NCBI GenBank assembly: GCA_019649035.1
Contig: BMAT01009152.1
Coordinates: forward strand, 138,991 to 177,387
Length of the DNA: 38,397 nucleotides
Origin: Elysia marginata
Lineage: Eukaryota > Mollusca > Gastropoda > Plakobranchidae
Direction: 5' to 3'
The first letter of the stretch is position 1, and every line of letters begins with the position of its first letter. This document shows positions 1-11,238 of this stretch, in pieces. A model generated the notes under the pieces. It was not told where the DNA came from. It searched no databases and worked only from the letters and a program-made list of their open reading frames with translations. A program made the position numbers and the translations under genes.

Positions 1-144
1 TCGTCGGTGCTGTCAATACGACGATCATATGCTTCCCGTAATGACGTATCGGGCTTATATTCGGCCGGACAACACAGTTTCTCCTTCTGTTTTCTTCTTT
101 TCTTTGCTGGCCTACTGGGCCCGGGAGCCGCACTTTCACTTGAA
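1..144 (-). CDS. Possible partial exon at left edge, product unknown
   Basis: On the - strand a reading frame runs from about 195 to the window edge without a stop. Inside it a long pyrimidine tract ending in CAG forms a good acceptor just above 144. The translated piece starts with a Ser/Pro/Ala-rich stretch, has a basic cluster (AKKRRKQKEKL) and ends with PDTSLREAYDRRIDSTD. It is more GC-rich than the flanks. I do not recognise the family; a transposon-derived gene is possible. The + strand is also open here (7-207), with a hydrophobic low-complexity product, so the coding strand is not settled. Confidence 0.22.
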
Positions 145-332
145 CTGTTGAAGTTGAAGGGCAAGAAGGGGCAGCGGGAGGCGGCAGAGGGGTGTCTTCA
201 GTACTAAGAGTAAGACTAAAACTTGGCGATGGGACTTGACTCACAGCCGCATGTGCCAAAGGCTCAGGGTCTGACTTTCCAAGCTCTGTGCCTGGCGAAA
301 TACTGATCCCAAGTATTATAATTTTTAATTTT

Positions 333-880
333 TCTTCATTTCCTCAGCAGAATAAGTCTCCATTAAATGATTAAAATGATCAAAAGAGCTTTATTACCTT
401 CATTTCGTCAGCAGAATAAGTCTCCATTAATCTGATCTAGAGAGATTTATTACCTTCATTTCGTCAGCCCGCCGCCATAGATACCTCTCTCTCTCTCATA
501 CACTCTCCATCTGCTACAGTTCTCACACTATTTCTACCAAACTCAGGCTTCACACTTAGAGATCCACAATGATCAAGCTGCGGAGAGTAGGCTTAGATCT
601 CCAAACCTGTTCAGTTCTCATGCACTCTCCACCCGCGACACAGTGATGAAGCTGCGGCGAGTAGGTTTAGATCTCCAAACCCGTTGTCAATACACTGGAA
701 CAAGCGGGCCTATCGCTGGAGCAGATAATAGAGAGACACCCCAGTGTGACCAGGTAGACTAGGCACTAGCAGTGCTCATGCACTCTCAACCCACTACAGT
801 TCTGACACACTTTTCATCAAACTTAGGGCCAGCAGACCAATCACTGGAGCAGATTATAGAGACACACCTGAGTGACTGAT
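333..880. repeat. Degenerate tandem repeat array
   Basis: Several diverged units recur. A motif containing TCAGCAGAATAAGTCTCC occurs at about 333-366 and 397-430, with a partial third copy at 451-468. A second unit containing TTAGATCTCCAAACC occurs near 572-610 and 648-690. A third, with CTGGAGCAGAT followed by AGAGA, is near 714 and 844. A fourth containing ATGCACTCTC is near 618 and 778, with a looser copy near 502. Spacings differ (about 55-160 bp), so this is a compound array rather than a clean satellite. The reverse complement of the TTCATTTCGTCAG motif reappears at about 1327. Confidence 0.6.
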
Positions 881-3000
881 GGCACACTGTGTGCAAACAA
901 CCATGTGCTGGGCTAAAGCTGAGTGAGAGCAAGCAATGCGCCGTGGCACAGGATGAATGAAACCCAGAAGGCACTATGCTTTGTTTGGGGATTGAAGTTT
1001 ACTCGCTAGTAATCGGTGGCTGTAAAAAGTAATTGAATATGCGTTTTTCACGGTAGCGGGCGATTCCAGGATTATGCCGCCAATTCACTCTACAACCTCT
1101 AAGTCTAAAGCTTCTAAAGTCTAACTATTCTGCCGCCCCAAAGGAGAGCTTCGTATCTTCACATTTTATAATTTCTTGAAAGAAAAAAAAACCAACTTTC
1201 CCCGCTAAGAAGATCTTGTTACTCACAATAGTCACATTGCTTTGACAAATCAACATTAAATACTATTTGTAGTCTAGATACATAAAAATAGGGATTTATA
1301 AGCCTAGCGATAGCCTGCTGGTAAGGCTGACGAAATGAAGGAAATGATTTAACCCATAAAATGATTACCACCAGTGGGTGAGTCCCAGGATTAAGCTAAT
1401 TTATGCCAATCTAACTTTGACATGAACAATATGTAAGTGGAATCCAAAAAAGTTAGCATTAAATTACTGTAGAAGGCGATGTGACAACTAGCATAGCAAT
1501 TATTATTTGCTGCCACCGTCATTGAGTAACCTTCGTTACTCCGACTTTTCTCTCAAGACTTCGATCTTAACTTCATTCATTCTCTCTCTCTTTGTGGATC
1601 ATAACCTGTTTCTCAACTTCTCCTTTCTTTCTCTTTCTTGATTGCAGCCTTGCTTCTTCTTTTCCTTCTCTTCACTGTCTCTCTCCTTTGCTATATCCCA
1701 ATCTAGAATAGACCCTAGGCTACGTTAAATAGAGACTTAGACCTTGTCTAACTGGAACTTTTTTCTCCTTCTCTCAGTTAAGAAATCTAGATCTCGGAGA
1801 GGTATTTTCTCTCCTTCCTGATCTAAATGCAAACCTTTTCTCTTTCTTCCTTATCGCAGTTATTCTTTCTTTCTCTCTCTCTCTCAGTAGGATTTCCGTA
1901 TTGGGGTGCCACTATAATTTATTTGAAATACAAATTACTCTTTATTTGGTTTGTAATTTTTTTTATAGTTTAAAAAGATAATGCATCTCACTGCACAGGA
2001 CACTTTATCTCTAAAAATCATATAGAATTGGTTACCTTGCAGTTTAGGCTAGAAGCAAGTGCTGCACCCCAGTGTGGAAATTATGCGTCCTCTCTCTCTC
2101 TCTCTCTTTTGCTCTCTCTCTTTCTCATTGTCTTTCTATCTCTCAATCAAGTCTAGGTCCAGATCCAAGGTCTTGTTTCTTATTCACTTACTGGCTCAGG
2201 TCTAGTTCTAGACATTCCATCAGCTTTATAATGGGGCTCTTGAGAAAGCCTATTTTTCAAGTGTTTTAAAAGCATGTCCAAAAATTTTTGTTCAGTTGAA
2301 TGTGATTGCTTTAGGATTTATAGCGAAAGCTAAGCAGCAAGTAAAAGCATATAATGTGTAAAATGAGACAACACAAAAATTGCCATGTGGCATAGTATTG
2401 TTACATTGCCACTCTGTATTCAATTAACACGACCTAAAAAAAAGAACCCAGAAAAACACAATTTTGTCAAATCTTTTATTTTGGCTTAGTGGGGCAGTAT
2501 TAACTATTATACTATGAAGTCATGGACTGGCATAGCAGCTGAGAAAATACTTTTTATGGACTAGAGAGTAGAATGGTATTCTCCACTCAGCCCTAGAGGC
2601 CCTAGTATTGATAGTGAAAATAGCTTTACCAAAGATTTTGAATAGATTAGCTACTTTGCATGACAGAGGTTGCATTGATTATTAATTTTTATTGGTCCAT
2701 TTGATTTGCATGACGCTGGGCCTTGTATAAATTACAGCTTGGGATGATTTTCCTATCCGCCGAGGCTGATAATAGATAATAAGAGTGCTTTCACTTTGAA
2801 CAGTTTTCTGCATTACTGTGCACATCTGCGGTTTTCCTAGTATTGCAAACGTTTGTGCAGCTGGCATGAGATTTTCTGGAAAAAAAAATGTGCAGAAACA
2901 AATCCTTTGTTTGGTTACCATTTTCATGAAAGTAGTTTGCTGTTTTGTAGGCTTGGCATCTTCAGTGAGCTGATGGAATGCAAATCCATGTAAGTTTTAA
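881..3000. other. Non-coding stretch with CT-rich tracts
   Basis: No exon with coherent coding and splice signals is seen. About 1560-1900 and 2088-2135 are CT-rich low-complexity tracts. The open frames here are short and dominated by Ser/Leu from (TC)n, or lack any recognisable similarity. This is a plausible place for an unrecognised first exon or promoter of the downstream E2 gene, but I could not identify one. Confidence 0.5.
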
Positions 3001-3394
3001 AGTAAGTTACAGAAGTCAAATTTGTCAATGCAGTGGCATCATGCATTGTGCATCCACACAAAAAGTGTGAAAATGTAGGCTAGGCTAGGCCTTATAGAAA
3101 TCTGGTTTATTTATATATCAATATTGATGCTGATGTGTTGATTCTTATGGGTTGACTTGATGTGTTCAGTTTCATTTCATAAGCTACATGAGCTGTTCTG
3201 TATCTTGCTTGCACTACTGTGTTTCTTAGTTGTAATAGTAGAGTTGTAGCTATAGTGTTAGTAGTAGAAGTAGTAGTAGCAGTAGTAGTGGTAGCGGTAG
3301 CGGAAGTAGTTAGTAGTATTAGTAGTAGTAGTTCACATAGTACAAGTAGTAGCAGTGGTATCAGTAGAGGTAATAATAAATAAATAACTATGTT

Positions 3395-3717
3395 TAGAGT
3401 CCTCCAATGCCAAAGGCAGTCTCTTGACTTTACATATTTACCCCAGCAGGCCTATACACACCAGAGCAAATTCAACTCATATTTCAGAGCATTGCAATAC
3501 AGCTGCCTGTAAGGCGCTCAAATACTAACATTCCACAAATTTCAAGCACTGTCTTTAGCCAGGTACCCATTTTACAGGTGGTTGGATTGGGGAAAGTAAG
3601 GGTAAATTGCTTTCCCAAGGCAATAATTGCAACATGACAATGACATTGTCGAGAATCAAATCGGGACCTCCGGATCTCAAGTGCGACGAGCTGACCACTC
3701 TGCCATGCTGCCCTGAA
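3395..3717 (-). mobile_element. tRNA-derived SINE, copy 1 (inside the GTA array)
   Basis: Read on the - strand, it begins near 3715 with a tRNA-like head: an A box TGGCAGAGTGG at 3705-3695 and a B-box-like GATTTGATTCTC near 3660. A body with ATGGGTACCTGGCT follows, then a T/A-rich end near 3370-3400. It aligns along its length with the element at 5252-5540. The two RNA polymerase III boxes and the body identify a tRNA-derived SINE; it is not a functional tRNA, because acceptor-stem pairing is not kept. Confidence 0.75.
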
Positions 3718-3734
3718 GAATTAGTGTTGGTTAT

Positions 3735-3916
3735 ACTTATAGTAGTAGTAGGACATAGTACCAGTGATACGGGTAGGAGTAATAGTGGTAGCAGTAGCAA
3801 AAAGAGTTTTTGTAGTAGTAATACTAGTAGTAGCAGTAGCGGTTGTAGCAGAGGCAGCAGCAGTAGTACTTGTGGTAGTGGTGGACCTTGTTAGTAGTGG
3901 ACTGTGTTAGAAGTTA

Positions 3917-3955
<39 letters not shown>

Positions 3956-4132
3956 CAATAGTAGTAGCAATAGTATCAACGGTCACAGTAGTAGTATTAG
4001 TGATGGCAGCGGTAGTAGTAGTAGTAGGGGGTAGTAGTATTAGTGGTAGGAGTAGATGTAGTAATAGTAGTGGTAGTAGTGGTGGTGGAAGCAGTAGCAG
4101 TACAACAAGTAGTACAAGTAGTGGAGGTAGCG

Positions 4133-4170
<38 letters not shown>
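3735..4170 (+). repeat. (GTA)n-type imperfect trinucleotide array
   Basis: Mostly GTA with GTG, GCA and GGT variants, including uninterrupted GTA runs at about 3920-3955 and 4133-4170. It produces spurious poly-Val and poly-Ser frames that should not be annotated as proteins. Confidence 0.9.
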
Positions 4171-4172
<2 letters not shown>

Positions 4173-4339
4173 AAATGACTGCTTTATTGTGAGCTAAACA
4201 AACATGAAATTGGGCGACACGGGATAGGCCTTCACAACAGACTGGGACCTTTTCTTGCTTTATATAAATGTCTGGCCCATAAATGGTACACTACATACTA
4301 TTTGTATACAAATAGCGACGCATGGGATAGGTTAAACAA

Positions 4340-5250
4340 TCGGACATGAAATACATTCATAATCTCTGTTTTACAGTTTTTGACAAATATTTGGTTCCAC
4401 ATACAGTGATACATGTGTCTGTCTTAACATCACACGAACTGACAAAGAGTTTTTGTGTTCAGACTAATTCAAATTATCAAATGGTAGAGATCAACAGAAC
4501 CATGATAGGATAGTCTGCATTTTAAGTGGTTTGCGTTCTAACATGAACTTGAAGGCCGAAATCTAGGCTCAAGGCAGGTCAAACTCTCAGTAATGCTAAA
4601 CGGTCGAACTTGAACAGATGACATTATTCCTTTTGTAGGTTTTGTTTGATACTGCGATGTAAATCACTAAATAGGTGGCTATTACACAGTTTATGTTTCA
4701 TGTTTGAGTTATTCTATTCTGTCAATAATTTTAGTCGAAAGAAAAATTAAAGGATATGGACCAACAAAATATTTCTGTAAGTTTCACAATTACAAAGTCC
4801 AAACGGAATGAGTGATAAAGAGAGGCCTTGTACACCCAGCATACCTGATGTTTGTGTTCACATTGATTGAATGAAGAGTGCAATGTGTATTACACAAGCG
4901 TAGATGGTGATAGTGTTGACTAATACCCTTACTGCAAGAAAGTATGGCTTTGTTATGACTTTTTTTTATTTAACGACAGGCCCACTGTGGGGTACTTTTT
5001 GTTGGGTTTAGTCATAATTTGGCAGCCAAGGATTTATCTTTGTTGCTTGTTTAATAACACAGAAGAAGTTAAGCCATTTTTTCGGTTTAGGTGTGGTCCA
5101 CTTCAGATCTACCTTGATTTAAATCTTTATTAAAATATGGACATTGAAGGAAGGCGAGACTGAATATTAATTTGAAGATAGTCACTGGTGCTTGCGTTGA
5201 AGAAAAAAAGAAAGCAAGAAAAGATGTTCAGTCCACCGAATGCAGACTTA
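4340..5250. other. Non-coding, nothing recognised
   Basis: AT-rich sequence without splice-bounded coding frames, structural RNA or clear repeats. Short T and A homopolymers only. Confidence 0.5.
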
Positions 5251-5251
5251 A

Positions 5252-5540
5252 TACCTTTCCCCCAGCTGACCAATACAAATATCTATTAATCAAATTCAAC
5301 TCACATCTCAGAGCAAAGCAGTACCACTGCATGGTAGATTTAGGTGCTCAAATACTAACAGTAAAATTCCACAAATAAGCAGTGCCTAAGCCAGGTACCC
5401 ATTTTACATGTGGGTGGACTGAGGATGGTATATATAAATTGCTGTTCCAAGACTATTGCAACTGGAGTCATGGTTGGGAATCAAACCTGCAAGCCCCAGA
5501 TCACAAGTCTGACAGACAAACCATTAAGCCACATTGCCCG
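5252..5540 (-). mobile_element. tRNA-derived SINE, copy 2
   Basis: The - strand starts near 5540 with an A box TGGCTTAATGG (5531-5521) and a B box GGTTTGATTCCC (5487-5476), followed by the same body as copy 1, including ATGGGTACCTGGCTTA and TTAGTATTTGAGC. The head resembles a tRNA across about 70 nt, but the stems are degraded. It lies about 1.5 kb from copy 1 in the same orientation, and the divergence suggests separate insertions of one family. Confidence 0.75.
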
Positions 5541-6093
5541 ATGTAGCCAAATTTAATTTTCCAAAAATGATAGCTCTGGAACATTCCTTTGACAATCTTA
5601 CAGGTCCATTAAATAAAGAATTAGAATATAGTGTTCAAAATTTCTTTTATATACATGACATTGCATAGTGTGTGTGGTGTGAGGATGAAATCAAAGTGGA
5701 AACAATGGTGTTGATAAAAAAAAAAATAGAATCACAGAAATGCAAGTTTTCAGATTTTTGCAGGAATTCTGATTTTTTAAGAGTTTTCTTTAGTCATGAA
5801 AGCAAGAAAATTTGAAAAATATGATACTAAATTATTTAAGAGCAGTTCCGAATTTTAGTCCATTTGAGACCAGGTTACAAAAGTTAGTGAAGCACATATC
5901 TTAATTAGAACAAAAATGTGCTTCAAACTATGATATCCTGACAGAGAAAAGGTTGTAGGAACTTAATCTATCTAAAAACATTGGTTTTATAATATGAAAT
6001 TTTTTTTTTTAATTTAAAACTTGGTCCGTTTTTATGCAAATTTTTGCATTTCAATTGGGATTAAAAAAAAACGTTTATTTTCATGAATATTAA
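5541..6093. other. AT-rich non-coding, nothing recognised
   Basis: Very AT-rich with several A or T runs. No coding, RNA or repeat signal that I can support. Confidence 0.5.
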
Positions 6094-6123
6094 ATATCGT
6101 CATGCCCGTGCACTTTTTGCGTA
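6094..6123 (+). repeat. Left arm of a 30-bp inverted repeat
   Basis: Matches the reverse complement of 9499-9528 at 29 of 30 positions; core GCCCGTGCACTTTTTGCG. The arms are 3.4 kb apart with LINE remains between. They could be terminal inverted repeats of a DNA transposon. TTAA stands directly outside this arm, but the right arm has TTAA only 7 bp away, so no clean target duplication supports that. Confidence 0.6.
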
Positions 6124-6789
6124 TGTAATTTTTTACAACTTTTCAGGAGAGCAAAAAAACTGAATAACTTCCTTCAAAATCACACAAAAATTTTCAAAAT
6201 TTGACAGATATTTGAAAATAAGAAATGAAACATGTTTATGAAAAAAAATTACATAGATCAGTGAAGAAAACATTATTATTCGAAAAAAACCTACTTAGGC
6301 ATATTTTGCATGGCCTAAACCCACTTACGCAATTTGGCATAGTACTATATTTCCCGTTCAGGCACAAAGAAACGCAATACACTCATTGTTATGATAATAG
6401 AAATACATGTAGTTGTTGTCATAGTGAGCATAACGGCTTTATTCACAACAATAGCAGCAAAATTGTAGAAGTAGCAGGTGTGCTGTAAACAACCTACGAT
6501 TTGTTTAATAAAGATGTGGTTTGGATTGAGCTCTAAATCATGAGCGGAAGATACAAAGGAGGTAGAAAACCATAGGAAAAAAAAAACCAAAGATAAACAA
6601 GTACATGTATAAGACATCGAAAGAAAGTGACAACAAAAGAACAAAAAAATTATATTGATTAAAACATGTCAAAATTAGAAAGTAAGACAAATTAACATCA
6701 AACTATTAGACCAAGACTGATCAGATGACCAAATTATATTATCATCAATATCAATACCCAATTGCAATAATTAGGAAACATTGGAAAAA
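6124..6789. other. Non-coding, nothing recognised
   Basis: AT-rich DNA inside the 6094/9528 inverted repeats. The frames at 6225-6488 (+) and 6644-6345 (-) show no family features, lack supporting splice sites, and overlap each other on opposite strands. Confidence 0.45.
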
Positions 6790-8297
6790 ATGGTGGTCAA
6801 AGTTGTCGTCCATAGTCGTCAAAATAGTTGTCCCATTATCTGTGCCTATGCACCTACTCCAGCAAGCAGTAACGAAGATAGGGACCGCTTTTACAGCGAT
6901 CTGGATCGCCATCTGAAAGCTACACCGCAAAATGGCAAGCGTCATCTGCTGGGCGACTTCAATACATGAGCTGCAATGATTTCAAGAACTGGGAGGGGGT
7001 ACTAGGACACCATGGCATTGGAAAATGAGCTGTGGTTGCCAGAGATTACTGCCTATAGAATTACATGACTATTACCAACGTGCTCTTCAGCAAGGATGAC
7101 AAGTATACTATAAAGCAACATGGATGCACCCTCAATCCAAACAGCGACACTCGATTGATTTGGCAATCTGTTTTAGGGGAGACATCCGCGACCTTGAAGT
7201 AACCAAAGTCATGCGTGAAGCCGAATGCTGGACCGACCACCATCTGGTAAAATCAATCCTGACAATGCACACCATCCCAACACACCACAAGAAGAAGATT
7301 ATCAGACCACCCTTCAACGTATCGAAACTAACGAACATCAGTCGTGAAATGCAGTTCGCACAAGATCTAGGTGACAGGCTCACGTCCCATGGACATATGA
7401 CTGGAAAATAGAAACTAGTTCAAAACCCTTGTGAAGGAGTCAGGGACGTTCACTGTTGGACTGAAACAGAGGGTCCAAAAGTAACGGTTTGATGAAATTG
7501 ACGAGGTGGTCAGGCAGCTCTTGGAAATAACATTAGTAACTACAAGACCATCAAGGGGATCATCCTTGAAGCAGTCTCTCTCGACAACTGTGCTCTCGTG
7601 GCAATAAGGAGTCTGATCTTTAACCTATCATTCATAGTTTTCTGAGCCCTGACGCTTTTTTAGTCTCACTATCAGTCTTGAAAAGACAGAAGTCGCACTG
7701 CACCCAGCCCATGCTTCCACTGCACGTCCTTTTATTTTCTGTTGAAGGAACAAAGCTGAAGACAGTGGAAGACTTAAAATATCTTACCAGAATCTTCTTC
7801 AATGATGGAACTTTAGACAAGGAGATCAACGCCAGAATCTTAAAGGCAAGTCAGACTCTCGGCTGACTGCGAATACGAGTCTTGAGAAAGCTCAATATCC
7901 GCTACTATAGTATATCATGATATCGTCTTCATTAGTCTTCTGTACAGATGTGAGACGTGGACTCGTTACAAAGGTCACCTTAGACAACTTAAACAGTTTC
8001 ATTGGCAGGACCAAATCACATATCTGGAAATTTTGGGCTGATCGAAATCAACAAGCGTTGAAGCTATGATCTTGAAATTCCAACTTCGATGAACAGGACA
8101 TATCGCTTCAAAATGAGGGCACTGTATTGCCAAAACAACTGCTATATAGAGAATCCAGTACAGGCAAACAACGCCAAGGTAGACCTAAAACAGTACAAAA
8201 CTGTGCGAATATCAATGCATCGCTGGCGACATTTCTCTGAGCAATTGGATCATTGGTTGGGGCGCTATAGTGAACCCACAACAGCTGAGATGCACTA
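6790..8297 (+). mobile_element. Degenerate non-LTR retrotransposon (LINE), endonuclease plus reverse transcriptase C-terminus
   Basis: Broken frames read as an APE-type endonuclease: CAYAPTPASSNEDRDRFY, then LLGDFN near 6950. The fragments GVLGHHGIGK, RHSIDLAICFRGDIRDL and ECWTDHHLVKS follow (to about 7410). After about 7550 the text jumps to the end of a reverse transcriptase: KTVEDLKYL, DGTLDKEINARILKASQTLG (to 7865), ETWTRYKGHLRQLKQF and SVEAMILKFQLR. The N-terminal and catalytic parts of the reverse transcriptase are missing, and there are many stops and frameshifts. The order is that of endonuclease/reverse-transcriptase LINEs often annotated as craniofacial development protein 2-like; the exact clade is not certain. 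It is inactive. Confidence 0.85.
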
Positions 8298-8612
8298 AAC
8301 TTTTACCTGTCCCATGACAGTTGTTGTTGGGGCGTTACATATGACCTGTCAACAATCTCTCCATCCCGTCCTGTCTGCCCCACGTTTGATCTCTTCGCTA
8401 ATATGCAATCTTGTCCATTATGTAATGATGTCTTCTTATCTCTACTCCTGCCTTCCTCTTTTTCTTCCTCTTTTAACAGTTCTCCGGAGCACCGTCTTGG
8501 CAAGCTTCTCTCCTCTTGTTATGTGACTGAACCATCTTATTTTGCATCTTAGTGAGAAGATCTTCATATAAACCAACGGCTTGCCTCATTCTGTTTCTGA
8601 CTTCCTCATTAG
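8298..8612 (-). mobile_element. LINE C-terminal fragment, 3' segment of a probable twin-primed insertion
   Basis: On the - strand, from about 8610 downward, frameshifted frames give NEEVRNRMRQAVGLYEDLL, then KLAKTVLRRTVKRGRKRGRQ and a tail with TGWREIVDRSYVTPQQ. These are typical of the region after the reverse transcriptase core in endonuclease/reverse-transcriptase LINEs (GHVTR...LAKTxLxGTVxGxRxRGRQxxRW). It starts where the oppositely oriented fragment at 8612-8850 begins. Confidence 0.75.
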
Positions 8613-8850
8613 CTGCAACACCAACGAAGCTTAACTGTATTTGTAAAGACAATGCATTCAAGCCAAGCTCGAAGCTAGTACTCATGTGTTCCATTGTCAA
8701 CTCAGCTTTTATAAATGCTTGCAAAAAATGGGATCTAACAGCAGAAGTAGAAAAGAGGATCCAGGTCACAGAAACAAGATTCCTTAGAAGACTGCTTGGC
8801 AGAACTTACGAAGAATATTTGGACTTAGCTGAACTGTCATCATCAAAATT
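8612..8850 (+). mobile_element. LINE fragment in inverted orientation, 5' segment of the same insertion
   Basis: The + strand encodes TKLNCICKDNAFKPSSKLVL, then LTAEVEKRIQVTETRFLRRL followed by LGRTYEEY. In related LINEs this block directly precedes the NEEVRNR block found on the other strand at 8610. Orientation and order are those of a 5'-inverted insertion. Confidence 0.75.
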
Positions 8851-8869
8851 GATGGACTGTAATAAGATA

Positions 8870-9498
8870 ACTTAAGGTAATTATAATACCATGATAATAC
8901 AACAAAGATCTTGGGTAAGAAAATAGTTTATATACTCGAGATCTAGTTGATAAGAAATCATGGCTGGCTTTAAAGTTGTCTACCGATGGCATAACAACAG
9001 ATTTTGTAGCTTCAGTAAAATTTTTTAACTCTAGTTCTGAGGGATAAGGATTTTTTGAATAGTAGAACACTTGCTGTGCGTGACGAAATAATGTTTTTCA
9101 GTGTTTTAATAAGAATTGATGGTACATAATTAACATCATGTTTAAAGAGTACAATCCATGATAATGGCCTCGCTTCTTTCATTGAAGAAAAACGTCAGTT
9201 TGTGTGAAGCGCATGAAAAAAATGATGATAAGCCGCTGATTTTCTCTGCACAAATTGCTTTAGCGCCACTTGCGCACTTGACACGAGAAAAATGGTAACT
9301 TTTTTCTATGCAATTTGGCAGCACAAAGCTTGCTCACTTTGAGCAGAGAAATTTGTGCGACAAATACACACGCAGTTTGGTTTCCTTCGTATACTGTTGA
9401 AACGGTTCGTTGTAGCTAAAAATGGATAACGCCATTCGACGCGCCGTTGAATTTTACATTAGAATGGCGGGAAATCCGAAAATGGCCAAATTTTCACT
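8870..9498. other. Non-coding, nothing recognised
   Basis: Lies between the LINE cluster and the right arm of the inverted repeat. Contains no supported exon or RNA. Confidence 0.4.
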
Positions 9499-9528
9499 TA
9501 CGCAAAAAGTGCACGGGCACGACGATAT
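9499..9528 (-). repeat. Right arm of the 30-bp inverted repeat
   Basis: Reverse complement of 6094-6123 with a single mismatch. Its sequence contains CGCAAAAAGTGCACGGGC. The similarity stops abruptly on both sides of the arm. Confidence 0.6.
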
Positions 9529-11238
9529 CTGCTAATTAATTTCAAATTTAGCCCAAAACTAAGTAAATGGAAAGATTGTATCTGTTCTTGATGTAAATAC
9601 CCATTTGAGGTTCCAAATTTTCAACTTGACTGAAATATATGGTATTTATAATTAAATCTAGGTTAAAAAATAACGCTTGTAAAATTTTACTACTAGATCT
9701 AACCTTGAATCAACCATTGCTCCCACACTACTACAACTGAATTTTCATTTCTTTTAAAAGATAAATGAACATACTTCCTTATTTACCACTGTTATAGATG
9801 CAAAAGCAGATTGTTAAAGATTTACAGACAATTTCAAACACAACCTTCTTTATCGTAAATACTTAAAATAGTTATTTATAGGACTAATGGTAGTTCTAGC
9901 TGAAAGCCTTGCTCGGTTAGGCTATAAATAGCTAAAACAGGTAAAGAATAGTATGATACTTGTGTCGGAAGGCTGGGCCAGTCTTGCCAATCAGCAAAGC
10001 GAATTCAAACCTTGTCGTAAGAGTCTTTGAGAGAGTTAGGTATCTGTGGAACTGTAAGATATTGTAATAGTCATCGGTGTAATAAACCAAAGAAAGACAG
10101 TTTATATCTAACTGAGCAGCCAGAGTAATCGTTTTCCTCTTTTAAGTGTCATTCAGCCTTAACAATGGGTGGATCAGATGCTGGCGCCTAAGCTGTATAC
10201 TTTAAATAGCCAATTTAAGCACCAAAGATTGTTACCCTGTTTGTAGTTAGAGTTATTAGTGTAATATCATTTTTTATTGCCAATTAAAAGCTTGCTTTTT
10301 AAAGGTCAGAGCACATGCTTTTTGTCTTCAGTCTTGTTTTTTCACACAAACATACACAGTGAAAGTGCATGTGGCTGTGAGCCTTTTAATGTTCTTTTAT
10401 ATAAAAAAGATATGCTTCAAATTTTTGTCTTGAATCTGATCTTACACAGATAACGTTTACGACATTTAATAATTGATTCAAGAACTGTAATAATTGTATA
10501 AGAATGTCTGGTATAGATTAAAATACTCTATCTTTGTTAATGACATCATCTAAATGAGCTTTCACTTAATTTATGAGGATTCTAAGGTAAGAAATGCACT
10601 GATTTGTGTCATAACAGTTATCAGTGTAAGACTGAAAAAGGTGTCTCTTTGTGTGTTTCACAAAGGGTAAAAAATGCATTTACTGAGCCTTAGCTTTATA
10701 AAATCGCACCATGATGCTTTCAACTCCTCACAAATGAAGGAAATTGTTGACTTGTAGCTGTATACAAACAGTTTTATGGGCCTTGTATACAACTCTGTTT
10801 TGTTGATATCTGTGTAAGACAGCATTATTTTAGAGAACCTCTTAAATAACCACTGGGATTGAAAGATTCCGAGTGTTAAATCTTTACAAACAATACAATC
10901 GACAATTTTCATCTTCTTTACTTGTATTATTTTTAGATATAATTTTAAGTTTTCCTCAAAACTTGTATTGGTTTGCTTCTAAAACCCCTTACATGTTAGC
11001 ATGTTTGACCTTTTTTTTTTTTTTCAACATTCGGAATCTTAAGAAAATCTATCTCACGAAAATGCTGGCTGCCTTTGTCAACACTTTGTGATGTGGAAAT
11101 TACAACATTTAAGTACATTTTTGCACTGGTTGTGACTAATGTGAGACATGATGATAAATTATCGTTCAGCATTATGCTCTCATAGCTCACTCATTCACTT
11201 TATCTTAATGCTCTGTTTTTGATGCTTTTCATTTCCAG
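9529..11238. other. Upstream region or intron 1 of the UBE2G1-like gene
   Basis: AT-rich, with no exon recognised. An acceptor (TTTTCATTTCCAG) ends it at 11238. The missing first coding exon should supply about 16 residues and end with one nucleotide of a split codon; no candidate with an ATG, the expected LLL-x-x-QLA pattern and a GT donor was found here or further left. Confidence 0.5.

Larger units (their letters stand above)
3001..4335 (+). repeat. Dispersed repeat R1, copy A, with internal (GTA)n array
   Basis: The unique arm at 3001-3230 and the far arm at about 4230-4335 both match, in reverse orientation, sequence at 18010-17826 and 15960-15845. Shared words include GGCCTTATAGAAATCTGG, GCATCATGCAT and AATGTCTGGCCCA. 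Between the arms lies a long imperfect (GTA/GTG/GCA)n array (about 3226-3366 and 3735-4170), interrupted by a SINE. The array is therefore part of the repeat family rather than a chance microsatellite. No transposase is visible, and the outer ends are not defined by clear terminal repeats. Confidence 0.7.

Noticed and set aside
1645-1720. Possible first E2 exon with an ALLLL-like peptide
   Set aside because: It lies in a CT-rich tract, lacks the expected following Q-L-A residues and has no suitable donor in the right phase.
3904-4197. Open frame of poly-Val then poly-Ser
   Set aside because: It is the translation of the (GTA/AGT)n array and has no other content.
6090-9540. piggyBac-type transposon from TTAA next to the inverted repeats
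   Set aside because: TTAA directly touches only the left arm; the right arm is separated by extra bases, and the termini do not begin with the usual CCC.
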